Shown here in pieces: positions 9,641 through 21,496 of a stretch of 64,000 nt of DNA (the stretch's first letter is position 1; the number at the start of each line of letters is the position of its first letter). Source of the DNA: Culex pipiens pallens (taxonomy: Eukaryota; Arthropoda; Insecta; Diptera; Culicidae). The notes under the pieces were generated by a model. It searched no databases. It had not been told where the DNA came from and saw only the letters and a list, made by a program, of their open reading frames with translations. A program made the position numbers and the translations under genes. The stretch lies in contig NC_068938.1 in NCBI RefSeq assembly GCF_016801865.2, positions 113,052,615 through 113,116,614 of the forward strand, in the 5' to 3' direction.

Positions 9641-12600
9641 CCACGTGGTTTATGGTTGGCCCCCTACAGGAAACCGTGACGAAGATTCATCAAATAATTC
9701 ATCATAAACACACAAGAGTGGTAAAATATTTGAAATGCGTGAAAAAAGGGATGTTTTATCGAGAGTTCACTTTTATGTGCTAAACTATAAAATTTTCAGC
9801 TCAGGCTGTGTAAACCGTAACCCAAAATCGATTCCCCCCAAGGTGACTCCGGTCCTGGACGACTCGAGCAGAATAAGAAGAAGACATGTTCCCGTAAGCT
9901 TTCGAGTTGTGTACGGGAATACATTAAGGACATCCAGGTATCAATGTGTGTACTGAACCTGCCCGTATGGGAGCCTGTGTGTGTGTGTTTATGTGAATAT
10001 ATAAATTTATGAAAGCACCAGCAGCAGAGGCAGCAGACGACGACGACGACGACGACTCGGTACGATCCAGAGCCAAAGCTGAAATGCAAATCTAAGCAAA
10101 TAAGGAAAAAGCAAATATTATTTTGCTAATAACGCCAGAACAAGCAGCAGCAAGACAAAGGATATATCCTTCAAATGGCAGGACCTGTCGTGGGGACGAA
10201 ATGAGGTGAGGAGGAGGAGCCTTTTTGGGGTTGGGTTGGAAAGTCTCGCACTTGAAGAAGGGCTTCTTGGTGGAGCAAAAGTGGCTGCTGAGACGGTAAA
10301 AAGGGAAGTAATATTCCTTGTCACGATCACATGGGTGGAAAGCACTTTTCCCCCTCGGGGGACACCACACAGGGCAAGAAGAGAGGAAACGGAGGAAAAA
10401 GTTTGGAGTGCGCAGTGTACGACGCAGGGACAGGAAAAAAAATGTGTGCTGAGGAGGGAAATGTGTTTTTCTTTGGAAAGTCATGCCAACAGGGTACAAT
10501 CACTGTGACTGTGTGGAGTCATGGTTCTGGCGGAAAAAAAGGGATAAAGTCAACGATATTAGCTCTGGTACGCAAATGTGATTGAGAGTTTTGAGAATCT
10601 TATAACTGTATAGGCTTTGAATGTAGGGACTATGTCATTCGTTTGTAATGCTTTCAATTCAATCTGCTTTAGTCGTATCAGCAATATGATTTTTCTTCTT
10701 GCCTTTGGCTTCCAAAAGAAAAAATATTAAATTTGTTTTCAATGTTCGTTAATTTCAATTTTTAAAAACAAGCACACCGTCTTCTCAGACTGAATACATG
10801 ATTTTTTGATGAATTATTCGCAAATAAGACAACATCATTTTTTAATAATGTAATAATTATTTTAAAAAATCAGACCATTTTAAAATGAAGGAGGTATTAG
10901 ACTATGACAAATAAACAAACAAACAGACAGTTTTTTTTTCATAGTCTTATACCTCCTTGAAACACTGTTCCTGAAATTATCGATACACGATTATTCGAAG
11001 TTATGGAATAAAATTTCACTTCGGATAACCGCATTTTCGGTATTTGTATTTGTTTTTTGGTTTTAATTTCAGATTCTTCAGATAACCGAGACTTGAAAAT
11101 CGGACTAAGAGCTTTTTTGATAGCATAACGTCGATTGTTCGCTGGCAATTATGTTGTAATTTCAGCATTTTTTTTAGTTGGATCAACCGTGCAGTTAGAT
11201 TTTATCATCCTCAATAAAAAACGAGTGTTTTACATTATAGAGCGTGATTCATTGCATCGAAGAATTTAAATTACAAAAAAAAAATCAAACCCAGATTATT
11301 TAACAAGCAAAAACTAATACAGCTGAACACAATGCACTGCACCATACGTCATAATTCAAAAACCTTCGTCAACTTCCCTCTGAAGTTTTCCCTTTCAAAG
11401 CAGCAGCAGCAGCTCACTGATGGCTATCACGAAATAACTCATTCCATCCGAACGCACTCCCCTAATTGACGATGACACTTGAATGGTTCAAAGCTGAATT
11501 GTTTGAAGTTCTTTCTTTTTTCCCTCTCTCTCTCTCTCTATCTCTCCTTTTCATTCCCGGGCTGCCACATTTTCAATTGTGTTTGCTCTAGCTTCTTCGT
11601 ATTCTTTTCATTTGGTTTTTTTTTACTTTCGCGCAAGTTGATTCCTGCGACCAACTTTGTTTGAATTCTTCGAAGGAAGAGAAGAAATCCCTCAAACGAA
11701 GGACGAACGAAGGAGTACTCAGCAGCTGCAATAACCATCACTGCAATCGAAAGATTTCTGGGGTTTTCATCCCCTCTGGTCAGCGCCAAGAAGCGAAAAA
11801 GTTGTAAAAGTCGTTAAAAGTTTAATCAAGTCATTAGCTAAATTTCAAGACCCCGGTATTATGTTCGGTTAACCGAGCTTACCATCTCTCTTTCTGTTAC
11901 TCTCTTACTCTCTGGTTGAAGATTCTATATTTGAGTTTCTAGCCGAGGGATTACCCGTGTCACGTCAGACTTTTCAAGAATCGATTGGCTTTACAGGGAC
12001 GCATCGATGACTCGTGCTTATCGGTAGGGCTAATCTCCCTCAAGAATGTCATCATCCTGATTCGTTCTGTCGGCGCTGTACGCTCCCTTCTATTGGACAC
12101 ATTTGTCTCTTTTGCCTCGCTGGACCAACGTCCATCCTAAACACACATACTCCAGATCTCCCTTCTCCCTCCGATAATCGTTTTCCTTCTGATAGTTTCT
12201 TCCCTCGACATCTTGAACAAATCTTCACGATCTCTGGGTGTACCCTCCGGTGGCAACCACATCCATAATAGATGGGATCTTTCGAAACTTTGCTTTTTGC
12301 TTTCCACACACATTGCTGGTCAGAATAACCACTGCCACGAACTGTTGTACTGGGTACCTGTTTATCTGTTTCAGAGTTGGTCCTTCCTGGGAAAACTACA
12401 CAGAATCCTTCACAAAGCAGTGTTGCCAGAAAAACAATCATTTCAAAGCAATTAGTCCAATCTTTGCATTTGCGATCCTGGTATGCCAAACACAACCGTC
12501 AAGGTTGTACAAGTGAAGGTAGGTCACCCACCACTAGCTAGCTGTGAAAATCTCACTTTAAAACATCTTTAAAACTTCTCAAAGAAAAGCATACACACAC

Positions 12601-13117
12601 ACGCAACTATTCATCTTTTTCACACCCGGATAACCGACGCTATTGCATTAGACGGTCGGTGATGTTTTTTTTTCCTGTTCTTTCCACAATGCTCCCTGGT
12701 CTCGTATATTTTCGAGCGCAGCTCTCTCGCCCTGTCTTGATTGATTTATAACATTTTTCTTCGTTGTTGTTTTTTCTTTGGTCGGGCGGCCGAGAGTTTT
12801 CCCTGTTTTCCCAGAGCTTCAAGTGGTATAAACATTTGAACAATACAATGCCCGCCCAACCCCTCGTCAATACCTAACATGTTAAAGTTAGCAAATATTG
12901 CGAAAAGTATTTTTTGCAAGATTTGTCACAGTTTGAGTTTTCATTAAAATTTAAATTTGTTCAAAATATTTTACAATGAAAAAATGTTCTAAGTATGTTG
13001 ACTGTGGATTCGAGAAATGCTCTAACCTCTATGAATCTTCACAACCGTCGAGTGTTTCGAGTGAGTCGACTGATCACAGCAGGCCAAAATGCAATCGTTG
13101 CTTATTCGTGTTTAGGT
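9641..13117. other. Single-copy non-coding block
   Basis: Mostly unique sequence of mixed composition. GC-richer parts (about 9830-10520 and 12000-12500) carry overlapping open frames on both strands with no recognisable domain, so I do not call genes. The only structures seen are a short hairpin at 10887-10960 and, around 10975-11100, phrases such as TTCGGATAACCG that recur at 54845-54945. Pyrimidine-rich tracts occur at 11520-11545. Confidence 0.35.
10887..10960. repeat. Short hairpin, about 20-bp stem
   Basis: GAAGGAGGTATTAGACTATG at the left is mirrored by CATAGTCTTATACCTCCTTG at the right, leaving a loop of about 30 bp made of AAAC repeats. It resembles a tiny palindromic element or the fused ends of one. 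Confidence 0.7.
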
Positions 13118-13119
13118 TA

Positions 13120-13284
13120 CACCCTTATCAAAAATCATGATTTTTTGAGTTCCAAATCCCAGTTTTCATACGAATTTTGCAGTTCAACCCATATAACCAT
13201 TTTTATGGTTGAAGTACTTGAACTCAAAAAACGTATGGAAAGTGGGATTTGGAACTCAAAAAATCATGATTTTTGGTAAGGGTG
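13120..13284. mobile_element. Palindromic MITE, 165 bp, TA-flanked
   Basis: Terminal inverted repeats of about 45 bp start CACCCTTATCAAAAATCATG and end as the near-exact reverse complement. TA dinucleotides at 13118-13119 and 13285-13286 fit a TA target duplication, as made by Tc1/mariner/pogo-type transposases. No coding capacity. The arms differ at only a few positions. Confidence 0.9.
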
Positions 13285-13286
13285 TA

Positions 13287-14788
13287 GCACTCCTGGAATG
13301 GAGCACCCGATTCGAGTGGTAGAAATGACAGTTCTCCCATGTGAAATTAAAAAAGTAAAAAAGTCACTCGTTCACGTTACCTTTTAAAAAAAACTGCTTT
13401 TTAGTTATACAAATGTGATAACAAGACCAAACACCGCAAATGAGTACTTTAGCCATTGTGTAAAACTTTTACTCACGAGTGAGCAACTCACTAACGATTG
13501 CTACCAATAAACGTAATAAACCGACTCACTCATGGACGGATCCTCAGTGAGGAGTGAGCATCCAATCGCTGGCCAGGATTTGTTTGTATTCGCTCACGGT
13601 TCAAATCACTTCGCTGATTTGAACGATTTAAATCGCTGCTAGAAGGTGATGAGTGAGTGATCAAATTAAAATCATGACCCTTGCTTTTAATTTCCGAATA
13701 TACAAACCCTAGAATCTTCAAATCTTTAATTCATGTTTTTTTTTTTCAAAATCTTATTTGTAAGATCACCTACTTGTGTTTTTGACTTTTTACTAAGGGG
13801 CATCATGTGTTAACAATGGTCATGGTTCTTTTCTTACGGGCTCCAAACCCCATCCCAACCGACATCTTTCACCTCCAATTCGTAACGAATGTCCCCGGCA
13901 TGGGTTAAAGCGTCCTTATTGTCATGCAAATTCATCTCATTTGACGCTCCAATTCCTGCTGCTCGGAAAGGGCCTCCGGGTGGACAAATAAGAAGGGAGT
14001 CCACAAATTTATTGTTTCCTAACGTCGGTGCTCTATTCATTTCCCGCGGTTCGCGGCCGTCTCCGGTGAAAAACGACGACATACAGAAGAGCCAAGAAAG
14101 AATCCCAACCTGACACTGCTGACTGGAGGTCGTTACTGTATCTGTGTGAGAGTCGTGCCGCTATAAATTATTATCCAACGCGGACACACAGAACCTTCCT
14201 CCCCAGGTCCGGAGGATGAGGTGCCCCGGGGGAGAAATTGCCGCGCCAGAGTGAGATGTCCAATTTGATACGGCAGGTTCCACCTGGCGTAGCCACCGTT
14301 GGAGGAGATTGTTTGGGAAATTACGTCGGGTGTGCTGTGCTGGATGCCAAAGAGGAAAACTTTTTCAATATATTCTTTGTTTGGCCACATATTCCTATAC
14401 ATTAAACATTCCTACTAAGACGATGCTGAAAGTCTTTCGCAATCACTACACGTGTACGTACAAGTACAAAGAAATCGAAAATAGCTTTGACAACTTGTTG
14501 TCATTGCTGTCCTAGAGGTGTAATAAATCAATTGTAATTGATATCTTCGCATGAACCGATCTGAAGTTAGATTATCTTAATAATAAGGCAACCGTTGAAT
14601 GTCCCCTAAGGCATTTTTTAACTCACTCCCTAAATATATTTTGTAAAAATCAAAATTTAAATGGTTATTTATACGCTTCTTGACAATCGTCGGTTCTTAT
14701 GGCATGTATGTGAGAAAAAGTGTTACTCTTTTAATATTTTTTTCTACTGTGATTTCAGTGGGTTTCGTTTTTGTTTCTTGCCAAATAT
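13287..14788. other. Single-copy non-coding block, GC-richer centre
   Basis: About 13800-14390 is relatively GC-rich and open in several frames on both strands, without recognisable protein motifs. No repeat partner was noticed. Confidence 0.35.
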
Positions 14789-14943
14789 CTGGAGTTTTTT
14801 TTAAAAGGTCCAATAAACCAAATTTTCAGTTTTTGCTTTTTGGGTGTTTTTTAATACCCCTGACTCAAGGCGGTTTCAAAAACACCCAAAAAGCAAAAAC
14901 TGAAAATTTGGTTTATTGGACCTTTTCAAAAAATAAACTCCAG
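14789..14943. mobile_element. Palindromic MITE, copy 1 of 2
   Basis: The element begins CTGGAGTTTTTTTT and ends with the complementary AAACTCCAG. The arms share AAAAGGTCCAATAAACCAAA and GCTTTTTGGGTGTTTT around a short centre (ATACCCCTGACTCAAGG). A second copy at 41342-41501 has the same arms and centre. ATAT lies on both sides, so the exact target duplication is uncertain. Confidence 0.9.
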
Positions 14944-16720
14944 ATATATATAATTGAACCCTGTGTAATTTTCTCAACAAAAGATATTTAGGTCAGATTC
15001 ACATGCGTGGAACTCCGTACAAATTCTCTCTCAAAAAGTGGGCCCGGAAAGATTTGTCTAGTGGTATAATAAGGATTTTGTCCACGACATTGTCATGGCA
15101 TCCTTTGACCAAAGAAATTTCACTATACCAGATAGACAGAAACCAAACGTAAACAATCAAGCAATCAAGTATTTTCAACTAAAACATTTCAGCAAGTAAT
15201 ATTATTAAAATCTTACTGTAGAAGCTTCCTTTAAGTCACATAGGAAAAGTTGCTGACCCCGTCAAGCTGCTTCAAGAAACACGACTGTCTATAGTACATA
15301 TCCAATGACCAATCACCAAAAACATTAGCAGCAACTCCACAAATTTTATTAGATTTATACTTGCGTGAAACCAATATGGAAAACTTATAAGTAGGTTTAA
15401 TAAACTTAAATGATTTGAACGGCATAATATCTAAAGAAATTTAAGGATTATTCCATATCCAACCATTTTTTATTTATTTTGTCAATCGTTTTGATTGACT
15501 GTCCCAGTTTCATCCATGGATTACTTTGATTGTGTTTTGACAGGGGTATAGATTTTGAAATCTTAATGTTTTACACAGTTTTGAAACCCCTCGATCCCAT
15601 CTGGCAGGAAATCTTGTCTAATTGTTGCAGCTCTCCACCGCTAGAGGCAGGACCGTACGATTCTCTCTTTTTGAAATTAAGTTCCACCTATGTGTCAGAT
15701 TTCTCTTAATTTACCTTACTAGTTAAAGTACTCAAAATGTGGGACTTTACCCTGCAATAAAGTTAATATTTTTGATATCAAAAATGTGTTTCTTTTTACC
15801 TAAAGGATTCAGAAAATACATCAGCTGGTCTGTCTTCTGTCGTTACAGAAAAAAAAATTAAAATAGCAAGACAAAGTCTCAACATTTTACACTTGTTCAG
15901 TTATTTTGCAATTAATAGTTTTCAAAAAGTTTAAGATTTGCCGAAAATAAAAATGTTAGCGAAAAAAAAACTTTTTGCGATACTGACATCGAAAATTTTC
16001 AAAAATTCTAAACGCTTTTAAAGTGTTTTTTTTTTCGATGAAAAATATGTTTTTTTCACCATATTGAGTAAACTATCAAATCAGGCATCCAATTTTACAT
16101 AAAGTCTTTTCAACACCAAATTTCCATCTTTCCACTCTTTCAGGATAAAAATTATTGAAAAACTATATTTTTTACATGTTCAGAAATTGAAGGGGTCGTA
16201 CCGCCCCTCCGTCACGAGATATCAGGAAAAAAAAGCTACTCCTTAGGACATAATTTCACGCAAATCGAAGAGGGGTCGGGGCAACTTTTTCCGATTTCGT
16301 GTGAGTTGGTAGAGAATTACCCATATGTCTTCAAGTGTCAGCCAATTTGGTCCATAAATTCTCAAGATATCGTGGCCCTAGTATAAATCAATATTGCCTG
16401 TTACTCAATTTAGTTATAAACAATACTTTTTGAAACTTAAATGGATTTAATTTTTTTTTTGCAATATGAAATTGTGAGATTTTCTCTGTGAGATTTTGTG
16501 TAGCCCCTTCAAGAACGTGCATTTGAACAATGTAATGCCTTATTATTAAAAAGGAATTTTGTTATTAATAGACGGAACAGATATAATAGACAGATAGATA
16601 GGTAGATGGATAGATTTTGAATGTTAAAAAAATATTTTATTTGCGAAAAAAAAATTTTTTTTGATCACTTTACTTTTAAAATAGTTTACAATTAGATAAT
16701 TTTCCTAATTTCAATAATTG
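14944..16720. other. AT-rich non-coding, degraded repeats suspected
   Basis: No gene. About 16190-16385 contains phrases (GAGGGGTCG, GATATCAGGAAAA, TTTGGTCCATAAATTCTC) in the style of the FB2 and 38150-38400 repeats, but no clear boundaries. A GATA-like simple run lies at 16580-16612. Confidence 0.35.
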
Positions 16721-18130
16721 CCCAATTTTTTCAAGTCCAGAGAAAAAATAACTTATGAGAAATTGGACGAGCTTTTCGGTAAAAATAGTTTACCAAAAAC
16801 CACAAAAAACTATTTTTTCAACATTTTTATTTTACCTTTAAATTAAACTTTTAAACTAAAAAATTGAAAAATCTCATAAAAGTGGAGTGCTTTTTTCTTT
16901 GAGTGTATTTTTTTCGGTAAGCCCGTCAAATTTCCTACAAGTTTGAAGTTTGTCTTTGACCACTTTTTGATACGATGCAATGGCTTCGAGATACAACAAT
17001 ATTTAAATTACAAAATACAAAAATATCTAAAACACTTACGCCCTTCTCAAATGTCATTATCGAGTGTAACTGGCTCCATATACACAAAAATGGCTTTTAT
17101 AGGCCTAGGATAACATGTCTACAAAGTTTCATTGAAATCGGAGAGGGTCGAGAAAAAAGTACCTAAAAAAATCCTGTTTTGGGCTGGAATTGCTCTATTG
17201 TGATAGAAATATTGTCTGAATCTTCCATGTGAACTATCGTTGAATAGGTTTTTTGTCAGACCTTGCCGATTAGCCAGAAATATTGAAGGTCTGCGAACCC
17301 TATCAAAAGAAATGAGTAATAAAGTTGATTTGTTAAACATTTTAAGGGGAAAATAAGCTTTTACTGAATGTATTGACTATATGAATGTGAGGAAGGCACC
17401 AACCACCGAAAGGTGGATTAAGTAAGGTTTTTTTAAAGGAGAGACATACCATCTTACATTTTTCGTGAGTCTTTTATTACATCTTGGGCTATTTTCTCAA
17501 AAATTTTGAACGAAATAAAATCGTGACATCACCCAAAAATAAACTTTTAAACTAAAAAATTGAAAAATCTCATAGAAGTGGCGTGCATTTTTCTTTCAGT
17601 GTATTTTTTTCATAAAGTCCGTCCAATGTCCTACAAGTTTGTCTTTGACCACTTTTTGATACGCAGCAACGGCTTCGAGATACAGTAATTTTTATATTTT
17701 ATTTAAATAACTTACGCCCTTCTCAAATGTTATTTTCGAGTACAGTTGGCTCCATATACACAGAAAAAAAAGTGATGGTAATATTCATCAGGAAATGGTG
17801 ACAGATTTTGTGTCAAAAAAAATGATTAATTTTACCTCAGAAAATGATGAATTTTCATCAGTTTTTGATGAATATTCATCATGTTCACAATTTTACACAT
17901 TTTGTAATGTAATGTGACTCAAAAAAGAGGTAATATTCAATATGCCAAATTTTCAACATTCCAAATTCAACTTTTTTTTCTGCGTACACAAAAATGGCTT
18001 ATATAGGCCTAGGATAACATGTCTACAAAGTTTCATTGCAATCGGAGAGGGTCGGGTACAATAGTACCAGAAAAAATTGATTTGAGGTGGAATTACTTTT
18101 TATCACTTTACTTTTGAAAAAGTTCACGTA
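16721..18130 (+). mobile_element. FB2-family repeats, two tandem degraded copies
   Basis: Two successive copies (about 16730-17170 and 17520-18080) share TTTGACCACTTTTTGATACG, GGCTTCGAGATAC, GGCTCCATATACAC and TGTCTACAAAGTTTCATTG. A third copy is at 37600-37960. Between them, 17198-17322 is the inverted partner of 55095-55217. The second copy is interrupted by the MITE at 17762-17984. No coding capacity. Confidence 0.8.
17762..17984. mobile_element. MITE, 223 bp, with 5-bp target duplication
   Basis: The insertion lies inside an FB2 repeat. TACAC occurs at 17757-17761 and again at 17985-17989. Removing the insert plus one TACAC restores GGCTCCATATACACAAAAAT, exactly the phrase present without an insert near 17071 and 37831. 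Ends are AGAAAAAAAAGT and ACTTTTTTTTCTGCG, with interior phrases such as TGGTAATATTCATCA. A relative is at 60134-60348. Confidence 0.85.
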
Positions 18131-18428
18131 TAGATAATTTTTCATTTTTTACTGATTGCCCGATTTTTAAGATCCAGAGAGAAAGTTCGTAGTGAGAAAG
18201 TGGCAGGTTTTTTGAAGTAGCTATAACTTGTAAACAGTACTTTTATTTAAAAATATATATAAAGTTTTTTAAATTATTAAAAAAAACATGTTTTTAAACT
18301 AGATTCATTGTTGAGAAAATGTCTTTTTTCAGTCCTCTAAAATATATCCAAAAAATAAAAAAAATAGAAAGAAGTAATTTTTTTATCTTTAATTAATTTA
18401 ATTTAATTTAATTTCCGAAAAGTCATTA

Positions 18429-19479
18429 ACGTCATGATTCGAATTCCCGGACACTTCAACTTGTTTTATCAATTATTTTGATACACCCAAAACTGGCAGC
18501 GCTAGTCCGAGAGAATGATGGTCTCGAGTCGAGAGAATAGTGGTACCATTCACGGACGCAGAGAACACAGCTCGAGATGGGCGATAGAACTATTCATCCG
18601 TCAAACAAAAAACCAAAAGTGTCGACAACGGGAATCGAACCAGAGACCTTTGACAAACCAATCCAATGACTTAGCTGCCTCGGCCACCACAGCTTGGTGA
18701 CCATGGAGAAGTCAGAAGTCGATGTATGACACTTGTTGGAGATTTATTGATTCAACTAACGAATGAACTCATTTGTTATGATGGTGTGAGTTGGTACCAT
18801 TATTCTATCGATTTTGGCACTGAGCCCTCAATAAATTTTGAGAGAACGATTATCTCGATTCTGAATTTTGGGTGTATATGTTCGCATTATGAATGTCAAA
18901 ACTGTGTTATTTGATGAATTCTAACATCAACTTTCATTTAAAGTTTGTTGGAACGCTGTAGTTAATGCCAAAACAATAAAATAAAATAAAATTACAAGTT
19001 TACCAAAAATGCGAAACATTTCAACGGAAATATTTCATAGGCGTCCGAAGCACCGGGAAGGCAAAGCAGAAATTTATGTTTTTGATTTTCTTAAATTCTA
19101 GCCATTTTTTATATAAACTATCGATTGTTTTGATGTTAACAGCTTATTTGAGACCTAAAGAATGCCATTCACTAACATTTCAGTCCAAATTTGTGCGATT
19201 TATAAGCAAAATCGAGTGTCCGGAATTCGAAGCAAAAGTGTCCGGATTTCGAATCAGCTTTTTCCAGTGTCCGGGATTCGAAGCACAACAAGTCATTTTA
19301 ATTTTCAAATTCTGATGAAAAATTGTTAGAAAAGACATATTTTGCATGCATTCTCTTAAAACTGACTGTTTATACTAAATCCTGATGATATTTCTACATT
19401 TCCAACTTATTACATGATTTTTTGCCAGCTATAACAAAAATAATATGGTACTAAGTGTCCGGATTTCGAATCATTACGT
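18429..19479. mobile_element. TIR element with subterminal GTGTCCGG motifs, TA-flanked
   Basis: The left end ACGTCATGATTCGAATTCCC, continuing into GGACACTT, is matched inversely by the right end AAGTGTCCGG..TCATTACGT. TA flanks lie at 18427-18428 and 19480-19481. Inside, the terminal word recurs at 19216-19231, 19238-19253 and 19267-19282 (GTGTCCGG(A/G)(A/T)TTCGAA), perhaps as repeated transposase-binding sites. A second TIR element with a tRNA-like part is nested at 18484-18874. No transposase frame is left. Confidence 0.75.
18484..18874 (-). mobile_element. Nested TA-flanked element containing a tRNA-like SINE head
   Basis: CACCCAAAA at the left and TTTTGGGTG at the right are inverted and both flanked by TA, suggesting a small element inserted into the 18429-19479 element. 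Its minus strand between about 18700 and 18615 reads like a tRNA: box-A-like TGGTGGCCGAGGCAGCTAAG and box-B GGTTCGATTCC. Whether the tRNA-like segment is an integral part or another insertion cannot be decided from one copy. Confidence 0.55.
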
Positions 19480-19481
19480 TA

Positions 19482-21023
19482 TTCAAGAAGTATCGTAATC
19501 GGAAATTTGATATTTACCAAACTAAAAATGATCTTACTATTTAGTATTCATATACCGACAAATTTATGAAGCAAAATCATAACCATGCCTCGACTTTACC
19601 CCCTCAAAAAATACCTGAACTCAACCAACCATCGCACATCATCCCGCGTGCACATGAACCCACCATACTGTTCATCCACCCGATCCAGAGCAGCATCAGT
19701 GGCATTCCACTGTGCGAAGCTGCTACAACTGCTTCTGGAAGGATTTATGCGATATGACGAGCGAAAGCTCCTGGTACACTACCAAGAGACTCGTTAACTA
19801 TTGTTATGGTCCCCCTCCTGGCCGGGCTTAGCCATGGCTGGCTGACTAGCCCTGGAAGCTCTCCCATATCTGCAGCAACGTGGTTGAACTGGGAGGTGGC
19901 AGCAGCTGGGAGTTGCCACCACCACCAGAGACCGACTGCGAAAGAATAGGGGACGGACGGATTTTGGGGGGCTTTTGAATGACGCGGGTTAGTTGGTGCC
20001 TTGGCCTGGGTTGTGACAGCAGCGCCGTACTGGATTAATGTCACCTTGAAGGAATTGAATGGGAGGTAACACTGGTTCGCAGGAAAGTTGCGCCGGTCTC
20101 AGGTTGTTGGTCAACTTAATTCAACTCTACAGTAGGAGCAATGATTTTTTTTCTGTCGAGCTGTGTAACAGTCTAAGGGATAAACGGAGGTTGTGTACAG
20201 CATACAGGGAATGCATGAATCTGGCCCAGGCCTGAGGATAGCAAAAAAGATAGTTGAAGCCACCCTTGGGGAAGACGCCGACGAGAAATGTGGATTTGCC
20301 ATTTAAAGTCACTTCAAGGGCGTTGTTCTGCTGGAACTCCAAAGCTTTCGGGGAGTTTCACTGAACGTGTTGGGACTCCTGCCAACTCTCGGTGAGTTTA
20401 TTTTCCACAAAGAAACTGCTTTTCAGCTGCGAGCGAGCTCCTTCTCGTGTCCTGCTTTTTAATGTATTCCTTTTCATTCTTCAGCCCAAGCCATGGCTTG
20501 CGTTTTTCCCTCCCTGGCAAACAGTCTGGCACCGTGTCCGCCGTATTTACCTTGATGTATATGAATTAATTTCGTGGCCAAACAGATGCTGACAGAGCTT
20601 AAAATACAGCTCCAGCACAGATGGTCATCCCATCAAAGTTTGCACCGAGGAGGCGCCGCCCTGTAAACGTTGATGAATTTTCCGAAATTAAACTCGCCAT
20701 GAATTATGCAAATGCAGGTTGGAATATAATTTATTTTTATTTTTCAGCGAAGGCGGTGGGTGTAACTTTCCACGATAAGAAGCAGTGCGCTTTCGTGGAC
20801 TTTGGAAAGGTTAATGTACTGCGAAAAAGAAAACTTCTCCGTTACAGAGATACCCTGCGAGCAGCAGGTCGTGAGTGATGGATGATTTCACTTCAAATTA
20901 AGTTTAAAACAAAAATTAGAAATTAATAAAACCCGAAGTATTTTACTGATGGAAGTACCTTTCAAAAGCCTGACAAATTTTAATGTTTGATGAATCGTTG
21001 ATTATTCAGCTGTTTTAAATAGT
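19482..21023. other. Single-copy non-coding block, GC-richer part at 19600-20600
   Basis: Open frames of 60-100 codons occur on both strands and overlap each other, with no recognisable domain. No repeat partner was noticed. It might hold untranslated exons or regulatory DNA; nothing in the sequence proves it. Confidence 0.35.
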
Positions 21024-21496
21024 TGAGTTGTTGAGTTGTTGAGTTGTTGAGTTGTTGAGTTGTTGAGTTGTTGAGTTGTTGAGTTGTTGAGTTGTTGAGT
21101 TGTTGAGTTGTTGAGTTGTTGAGTTGTTGAGTTGTTGAGTTGTTGAGTTGTTGAGTTGTTGAGTTGTTGAGTTGTTGAGTTGTTGAGTTGTTGAGTTGTT
21201 GAGTTGTTGAGTTGTTGAGTTGTTGAGTTGTTGAGTTGTTGAGTTGTTGAGTTGTTGAGTTGTTGAGTTGTTGAGTTGTTGAGTTGTTGAGTTGTTGAGT
21301 TGTTGAGTTGTTGAGTTGTTGAGTTGTTGAGTTGTTGAGTTGTTGAGTTGTTGAGTTGTTGAGTTGTTGAGTTGTTGAGTTGTTGAGTTGTTGAGTTGTT
21401 GAGTTGTTGAGTTGTTGAGTTGTTGAGTTGTTGAGTTGTTGAATTGTTGAGTTGTTGAGTTGTTGAGTTGATAAATTGTTGAGTTGTTGAGTTACT
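21024..21496. repeat. Octanucleotide array (TTGAGTTG)n, about 59 copies
   Basis: An 8-bp unit repeats nearly perfectly for about 470 bp, with variants only near the right end (GAATTG, GATAAATTG, TTACTAAG). A short degraded trace of the same unit is at 41200-41265. Confidence 0.97.

Noticed and set aside
12052..12495. 147-codon minus-strand frame
   Set aside because: Overlapping open frames of similar length occur on the plus strand and the peptide has no family signature; the region is merely GC-balanced.
18615..18702. Possible functional tRNA gene
   Set aside because: tRNA-like on the minus strand only around the promoter boxes; it lies inside nested mobile elements and the stems do not close cleanly by eye.
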